Assembly (NCBI GenBank): GCA_009782725.1
Contig: WRIM01000014.1
Location: forward strand, 1-9,538
Source: Alphaproteobacteria bacterium
GTDB taxonomy: Bacteria; Pseudomonadota; Alphaproteobacteria; Rs-D84
Direction of reading: 5' to 3'
DNA: 9,538 nt
Position 1 is the stretch's first letter, and each line of letters begins with the position of its first letter. The notes under the pieces were generated by a model that was given only the letters and a program-made list of their open reading frames with translations, was not told the DNA's origin and searched no databases. Both the position numbers and the translations under genes were made by a program. Of the stretch, positions 5,584 through 9,538 are shown in pieces.

Positions 5584-6945
5584 TTAAAAATAGAAGAACA
5601 ACTTTACCCCGACAAGATAATCTTGGTACGAGTCCAGCTTGACCTGACCTATGTATGTCGCCGGGATGCCGGGCGCAAGGCCCCAAGCTTCGACGCGTTT
5701 TCCGTTCGCGGAATCCCAAACCGACGCGCGGCCGTGCAATCCGATTGCGAACCAATGGTTGGGCTGATAATAAATTCCGGCGGCAAGTCCTGCTTGCTGA
5801 TGCCAGTCGTAATCGCCGAACGTGGCTTCGACATTAATTGACCAGTCTTCGTTAAGCGCGCTGAACAATCCGAGTCCCCCTTCGATATACGTAGAGCTGT
5901 CGATTCCGCGCTTGAACGCGAAGAACAACGATTGGCCCGTGTCGTCCGTTATCCCGTTTCCGTAAGAATTGTCGTCCCACATTATATACCAAAACCGCGC
6001 AAGTCCGTACACGGTCGAGTTTCCGATTTTATACCCGACTTTGGCGTCCGCCAATAATCCGTTCGCAATTTCCGTCCATTGATAATATCCCGCGATATAC
6101 GCTATCCAATCAGAGTTTTCAAAAAACCGCCATTGAAGCCCGACGCCCCATTGGTCGAATCCGCTGTCTGTGTTTTTATCGTTCGGGACGGTCGGATCGT
6201 CCCAGTTCATTTTATATGTTCTGTCGCCGTAGCGCCCGCTTCCTATGATAGTAAGGGTGTCGGTTATACCGAATGAAAGGTCAAGTTTTCCGTATATTTC
6301 TTCGGCGATCCATGTTCCGGTTTGGTCGACAAAATCAGGTTGCGCCGGCACAACGTTTTCAAATGCAAAGTCGTAAGTGTTTTTCGCATATCCGATATCC
6401 GCCAAGATTCCAAATTTACCTTGCTCTGGTTGAAAGAACGGATTGGCAAGGTGATATTTGCGGTCAGAGACTTTTTGCGCGGTTTCGGCGCGGCGGCTTA
6501 CCGGCACGGGTTTTGGCGCGGGCGCGGGCTGAGCAACTCTCACCGGTTGGGCAGCGCGAACGGGGGGTGCTGCAACCACGGGCGCGACCACCGGTTCTGG
6601 GCATACGAATTCGCCGCATCCGTCGAAATTATCATAAAATCCGTCTGAGCCGCGACGCGACGGCACTTGGTAGAACATTTCCGGGCCTTCGGCAACGCCG
6701 ATTGTTGCGGGCGCCGGTTGCGGCCCTGTCGTGCCGACATTATATGTCGGGCTTGGCTGAGCACTAACGCGCGCAGGGCGGGCAGGGCCGGATGTCATAT
6801 CGGCGACGCTTGCGCCGTGAAATCCAGTTTCTGCAAATCCGATGTTATTGCGGATTGTGGTATTGGCATAAGCCGCCCCACTTAAAACCGCGCCGATGCC
6901 GAATGCGGCGGTCGCCCAGACAAATAAAGACAGTTGCTTTTTCAT
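5584..6945 (-). CDS. Predicted outer-membrane beta-barrel protein with proline-rich N-terminal linker
   Basis: A 453-residue protein not assignable to a named family. Residues 1-27 are a signal peptide (MKKQLSLFVW..., cleavage after AAYA). Residues 28-117 are low-complexity with two Cys (CGEFVC, 110-115) that could form a disulfide. Residues 118-150 are a Pro/Ala/Val linker with PVRxAQP repeats, as in periplasmic spacers. From about 163 to the end there are roughly a dozen amphipathic, aromatic-rich strands with Gly/Asn/Asp turns, finishing VGVKLFFYF with a terminal Phe, as in Bam substrates. It precedes the other barrel gene by nine bases, the two forming an operon, and both share the plan of polar N-terminus plus barrel, so they may be distant paralogues. 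The start is supported by AAGAGGG seven bases upstream. Role (porin, transporter or surface structure) cannot be told. Confidence 0.78.
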   Translation of the reverse strand: MKKQLSLFVWATAAFGIGAVLSGAAYANTTIRNNIGFAETGFHGASVADMTSGPARPARVSAQPSPTYNVGTTGPQPAPATIGVAEGPEMFYQVPSRRGSDGFYDNFDGCGEFVCPEPVVAPVVAAPPVRAAQPVRVAQPAPAPKPVPVSRRAETAQKVSDRKYHLANPFFQPEQGKFGILADIGYAKNTYDFAFENVVPAQPDFVDQTGTWIAEEIYGKLDLSFGITDTLTIIGSGRYGDRTYKMNWDDPTVPNDKNTDSGFDQWGVGLQWRFFENSDWIAYIAGYYQWTEIANGLLADAKVGYKIGNSTVYGLARFWYIMWDDNSYGNGITDDTGQSLFFAFKRGIDSSTYIEGGLGLFSALNEDWSINVEATFGDYDWHQQAGLAAGIYYQPNHWFAIGLHGRASVWDSANGKRVEAWGLAPGIPATYIGQVKLDSYQDYLVGVKLFFYF

Positions 6946-6952
6946 AAAATGG

Positions 6953-6959
6953 CCCTCTT
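6953..6959 (-). promoter_or_regulatory. Ribosome binding site of the proline-rich barrel gene, within an inverted repeat
   Basis: On the minus strand AAGAGGG precedes the ATG by seven bases. The same seven bases are complementary to CCCTCTT on the minus strand at 6983-6989, upstream of the -10 box. Transcripts reading through from the PAP2 gene could hide this site; those starting at the local promoter could not. Confidence 0.6.
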
Positions 6960-6970
6960 ACTTTTTAAGT

Positions 6971-6979
6971 ATTATATCA
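6971..6979 (-). promoter_or_regulatory. Extended -10 promoter of the barrel operon
   Basis: On the minus strand TGATATAAT is an extended -10 element (TGnTATAAT) with a perfect hexamer. No good -35 box is seen at normal spacing, as expected for extended -10 promoters. The predicted start near 6964 gives a leader of about 19 bases containing the Shine-Dalgarno sequence. Confidence 0.6.
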
Positions 6980-7008
6980 TAAAAGAGGGGGTCGAAAAAG
7001 ACTAAAAT

Positions 7009-7662
7009 TTAAAGCGATTTCACAAATGCGCTTTTTACAAAATCCGCGGCGACCATTCCTATAAATGCGCCAAGCAATACGTCGCTTGGCCAATGCGCGC
7101 CAAAAGACACGCGGGAAAGCATAATGATTACCGCAAGCGCCCAAGTCGCCCATTTAATGCGCGGGAACATCAATCCTATCATTACCAATCCGGCAAAGCT
7201 TGCCGCCGTGTGCCCCGACGGCATCGAATTAAACGCCCATTCGTTTGTAAATGGAAAAAATCCGGTCGTGCCGAAAGTCTCGAAAAATATCGGCCTCATC
7301 CGTCCGATGCAGAATTTCAATATGCCGACCGCGGCGCCGCTTGCAATCACAGAAGACAGCACAAAGAACGAAATGCGCGACGCGTCGCTTGTAATTTGCA
7401 AAAGTTTTGTCTCGCCCCGGCTTTTTCTTAAGATTCTGTTGATTGCAACTGATACGACAAGAATTAATCCGGATATGATTATCCAAATTTTCAGCGAGAA
7501 TACGGCATCAATGAAACGCCATACAGATATATCGAAATTCCGCATAAAATTAAATACCGGAATATCAAACCAAAATACCCCAAGACCGCAAATTAAAAGC
7601 GTCGCAGCAAATGCGATACTTAACAATCCCCATTTGATTTTATCGGTTTTAGTTAAAAACAT
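7009..7662 (-). CDS. PAP2-family membrane phosphatase
   Basis: A 217-residue integral membrane enzyme with about six hydrophobic helices. All three phosphatase motifs are intact: K116-x6-R123-P124 (KFCIGRMRP), P148-S149-G150-H151, and S183-R184-x5-H190-x3-D194 (SRVSFGAHWPSD). H190 is the expected nucleophile, H151 the acid and D194 the partner. The family removes phosphate from lipid phosphates or pyrophosphates such as undecaprenyl pyrophosphate, phosphatidylglycerol phosphate or lipid A; the active site faces the periplasm in bacterial members. The substrate cannot be decided from sequence alone, so no symbol is given. The gene begins two bases after the rarA stop with AAAGGA about seven bases before the ATG, partly in rarA's last codons, so the two are co-transcribed. 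A 63-bp gap with its own promoter separates it from the barrel operon. Confidence 0.9.
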   Translation of the reverse strand: MFLTKTDKIKWGLLSIAFAATLLICGLGVFWFDIPVFNFMRNFDISVWRFIDAVFSLKIWIIISGLILVVSVAINRILRKSRGETKLLQITSDASRISFFVLSSVIASGAAVGILKFCIGRMRPIFFETFGTTGFFPFTNEWAFNSMPSGHTAASFAGLVMIGLMFPRIKWATWALAVIIMLSRVSFGAHWPSDVLLGAFIGMVAADFVKSAFVKSL

Positions 7663-7664
7663 TT

Positions 7665-8969
7665 TTAATCCTTTTTATTGCGCATGCTGTTCCAATAATC
7701 GATGCGTTTTTTTATCTCGCGTTCGAATCCGATTTCACGCGGACGGTAATACGTCTGGCGTTTCATTGATTCTGGAAAACAATTCTGACCGGAAAAACCC
7801 GAATCCGTATCGGGCTCGTAAATATAATCTTTGCCATAGCCCATGTTCTTCATCATGCGCGTCGGCGCGTTTAATATATTTTTCGGCGGCATTAAACTTC
7901 CCGATTGCTCGGCCGCGCGATACGCAGCACCTTGGGCCGCATAGTTCGCAATCGATTTCGGCGCGGTGCCAAGATATATCACCAATTCGGTCAATGCCAA
8001 ATCGCCTTCGGGACTTCCCATTCGTTCGTATATCTGCCACGCGGCAAGCGCAAGCTGCATCGCGTTCGGATCGGCAAGGCCGATGTCTTCCATTGCAAAT
8101 CGGGTAAGGCGTCGGAACAAATACATCGGGTCTTGGCCGGATGTCATCATCCGCGCAGTCCAGTACAGCGCGGCATCCGTGTCCGACGCGCGCAATGATT
8201 TGTGCACTGCGGATATAAGATTATAATGCTCGTCCCCGGATTTATCCGACAAAGGCGCGCGTTTTTGAATCGCCGCTTCTAATTCTTCGGGGGTAAGGGG
8301 ACTATCGAATTTAGTTCGCGCAAGGTATTCCACAACGTTTAACAAAAACCGCGCGTCGCCGTCGGCCATTTGCGCAAGATGTGTTCGCGCTTCGCGCGTC
8401 AAAGGCAATTTTGTTGAAACAAATTTTTCGGCGCGTTCCAATAATTCCAAAAGGTCTTCGGTGGACAACGGTGTCAATACCCCGATATGACAACGCGACA
8501 ATAATGCGTTGTTCAATTCGAACGAAGGATTCTCGGTAGTTGCGCCAACAAACACAACCGTGCCGTTTTCAAGGTATGGCAACAATGTGTCTTGCTGCGT
8601 CTTATTAAATCTGTGAATTTCATCGATGAAAAGCAATGTTCCGCGGCCAAGCGAATGGTTCATCTTTGCCGCTTCCATAATTTTTTTTATATCTGCGACG
8701 CCGGAAAATACGGCGGACATCGCCACAAATTCCATATCCGTGGAATGCGCCAAAGCGCGCGCGATTGTCGTCTTGCCGCATCCGGGCGGCCCCCAAAGCA
8801 ACAAGTTTGAAAGATGTCCCGATTCCACCATTTGTCGCACAAGGCCGGTCGGGCCCAGCAATGATTTTTGCCCGATTATATCGTCGATTGTTTGCGGGCG
8901 CATGCGGTCGGCAAGCGGCGCCGTTATCGACGCGGAAAGCAAAGAGGCTTTATTTTCTTTTTTTGGCAT
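7665..8969 (-). CDS. rarA: Replication-associated recombination protein A (RarA/MgsA, AAA+ ATPase)
   Basis: A 434-residue AAA+ ATPase of the clamp-loader clade, related to eukaryotic WRNIP1/Mgs1, that acts at stalled or gapped replication forks in the cytoplasm. Visible motifs: PLADRMRPQTIDDIIGQ (18-34), Walker A GPPGCGKTT (60-68), Walker B LLFIDEIH (112-119), sensor 1 VGATTENPSF (141-150), arginine finger SR at 158-159, and sensor 2 GDARFLLN (204-211). The C-terminal part carries the RarA-specific HKSLRASDTDAALYW (256-270), followed by ARMMTSGQDPMYLFRRL, and the tetramerisation region to the end. Length is close to the E. coli protein. The start at 8969 lacks a clear Shine-Dalgarno sequence but is the usual position relative to the conserved N-terminus. 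It is followed after two bases by the PAP2 gene. Identification is certain. Confidence 0.97.
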   Translation of the reverse strand: MPKKENKASLLSASITAPLADRMRPQTIDDIIGQKSLLGPTGLVRQMVESGHLSNLLLWGPPGCGKTTIARALAHSTDMEFVAMSAVFSGVADIKKIMEAAKMNHSLGRGTLLFIDEIHRFNKTQQDTLLPYLENGTVVFVGATTENPSFELNNALLSRCHIGVLTPLSTEDLLELLERAEKFVSTKLPLTREARTHLAQMADGDARFLLNVVEYLARTKFDSPLTPEELEAAIQKRAPLSDKSGDEHYNLISAVHKSLRASDTDAALYWTARMMTSGQDPMYLFRRLTRFAMEDIGLADPNAMQLALAAWQIYERMGSPEGDLALTELVIYLGTAPKSIANYAAQGAAYRAAEQSGSLMPPKNILNAPTRMMKNMGYGKDYIYEPDTDSGFSGQNCFPESMKRQTYYRPREIGFEREIKKRIDYWNSMRNKKD

Positions 8970-9000
8970 TTTATTAGTATTTATGATATAATATTATAAT
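8963..9000 (+). promoter_or_regulatory. Promoter of the divergent right-edge gene
   Basis: TTGGCA (8963-8968) and TATAAT (8987-8992) are separated by 18 bases, with TG at 8984-8985 making an extended -10. The 11 bases 8982-8992 equal the minus-strand promoter core of the barrel operon. The -35 box overlaps the rarA start codon. The predicted start near 8999 gives a leader of about 52 bases. Confidence 0.5.
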
Positions 9001-9020
9001 CAAAATAAGTGGATTTGCAA
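8993..9020 (-). promoter_or_regulatory. Promoter of rarA
   Basis: On the minus strand TTGCAA (9015-9020) and TATAAT (8993-8998) are 16 bases apart. The -10 adjoins the -10 of the opposite promoter, so only one polymerase could occupy the site at a time. The rarA leader would be about 16 bases without a Shine-Dalgarno sequence. Confidence 0.5.
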
Positions 9021-9038
9021 GGAGAGAGAGAAGCTTAT

Positions 9039-9043
9039 AAGGG
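9039..9043 (+). promoter_or_regulatory. Ribosome binding site of the right-edge gene
   Basis: AAGGG ends seven bases before the ATG at 9051. A second AAGGAG at 9019-9024 is too far upstream to serve this start. Confidence 0.65.
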
Positions 9044-9050
9044 AATTGTC

Positions 9051-9538
9051 ATGGCCAAAGAAAATATTCTTGAAAAGGTGAAAAACAAAGCCGAAGAACT
9101 GCGCAAAGTCGCAGCTTCGCCGCGCGAGCATTTCAAGGCAAAGAAAAAACAGCATATAGAGGACTATCGCGCGTTCGGCAAGATTGGCGATTATGCCCTT
9201 ATGACCAGCGAACAGTTCGAAAAAAGGTGGAACTATGACAAAAAGCTGTTGGAAAAAGAGCTTGGGATCAAATTCGATGACCCGAACATAGAGGATAAGT
9301 ATAAACAAGAATATTTGGCAAAAATGGCGGTCAGAAAAGATATCCGCCGCGCAGAACTAAGCGCGGCGGGCAGGGCCGCGGCCCTGCAGTTTTTGATGTG
9401 GATCGGCGGCGACAACGCGTTCGTAAAAAATTTAAAGCAATATTATAAAAAGTCCCACAAATTCCCGACATTCAGTGCTTATGCGGATTATTATTTATTG
9501 TGGCTGCTGGCGCTGACGCTTGGGTTCGGCGGCGCGCG
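9051..9538 (+). CDS. Unrecognised protein, 3' end beyond the window
   Basis: An open frame of 162 codons with no stop before the window ends. I do not recognise the family. Residues 1-40 are a highly charged Lys/Glu-rich helix-like segment (KENILEKVKNKAEELRKV). Residues 41-140 remain basic and charged with Tyr and Phe (for example KSHKFPTF at 134-141) and one moderately hydrophobic stretch, AALQFLMWIGG (110-120). From 146 a strongly hydrophobic segment begins (DYYLLWLLALTLGFGGA), likely a membrane helix cut by the edge. No signal peptide is present, so a cytoplasmic N-terminus anchored by later membrane helices is probable. Supporting evidence that it is real: a good Shine-Dalgarno sequence, a divergent promoter, and GC-rich codon use like its neighbours. 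Confidence 0.7.
   Translation, partial: MAKENILEKVKNKAEELRKVAASPREHFKAKKKQHIEDYRAFGKIGDYALMTSEQFEKRWNYDKKLLEKELGIKFDDPNIEDKYKQEYLAKMAVRKDIRRAELSAAGRAAALQFLMWIGGDNAFVKNLKQYYKKSHKFPTFSAYADYYLLWLLALTLGFGGA

Noticed and set aside
6273..6767. Plus-strand open frame of 164 codons rich in Arg
   Set aside because: Antisense shadow of the proline-rich barrel gene; its composition reflects complementary GC-rich codons.
7124..8107. Plus-strand open frame of 327 codons
   Set aside because: It is antisense across the well-supported PAP2 and rarA genes, has no recognisable domains, and its composition mirrors the opposite strand.

Overview
The window looks like chromosomal DNA of an uncultured, probably gut- or host-associated alphaproteobacterium. 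The order yajC-secD-secF is ordinary for proteobacteria. The SecF stretch DRIDEN...KMP...SINETMSRT and the SecD stretch ERTVGAGLGADTISAG read like alphaproteobacterial versions. Two predicted beta-barrel proteins end in the C-terminal Phe used by Gram-negative outer membrane proteins. The assignment rests on sequence memory only; no search was run.

Layout. Bases 23-2972 (+) carry the accessory Sec translocon genes yajC, secD and secF, unusually widely spaced (102 and 121 bp gaps) because each gap holds an inverted-repeat element. Bases 3006-3034 are an intrinsic terminator, followed by a promoter (3047-3076) and a gene (3083-4621, +) for an exported PDZ/S41 C-terminal-processing-protease homologue whose Ser/Lys/Gln active site appears to be lost. 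A bidirectional terminator (4733-4759) separates it from the convergent minus-strand block. That block, in transcription order, is rarA (8969-7665), a PAP2 phosphatase (7662-7009), a proline-rich beta-barrel protein (6945-5584) and a second beta-barrel protein (5574-4774). At the right edge a divergent, unrecognised gene starts at 9051 (+) and runs out of the window.

How the genes fit together. YajC, SecD and SecF assist Sec export, which the S41-like protein and both barrel proteins need through their signal peptides. RarA acts at stalled replication forks and is unrelated to the envelope theme; PAP2 is co-transcribed with it.

Most notable signal. Four places carry degenerate tandem repeats with the same 7-bp period but different unit sequences: yajC-secD, secD-secF, around the S41-like gene's promoter, and inside the distal barrel gene. 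Three are built as inverted repeats able to fold into long hairpins. In two genes a heptamer array lies inside the signal-peptide codons and, because 7 is not a multiple of 3, is read in all three frames to give a 7-residue-periodic hydrophobic core (LITNYCLLIT and FALCSLLFALC). One array forms a perfect 29-bp inverted repeat flanking a terminator, a promoter and a start codon; another (four exact heptamers) is a candidate slippage site. No CRISPR array, tRNA, rRNA, IS element or defence system is visible, and no gap between genes exceeds 300 bp.
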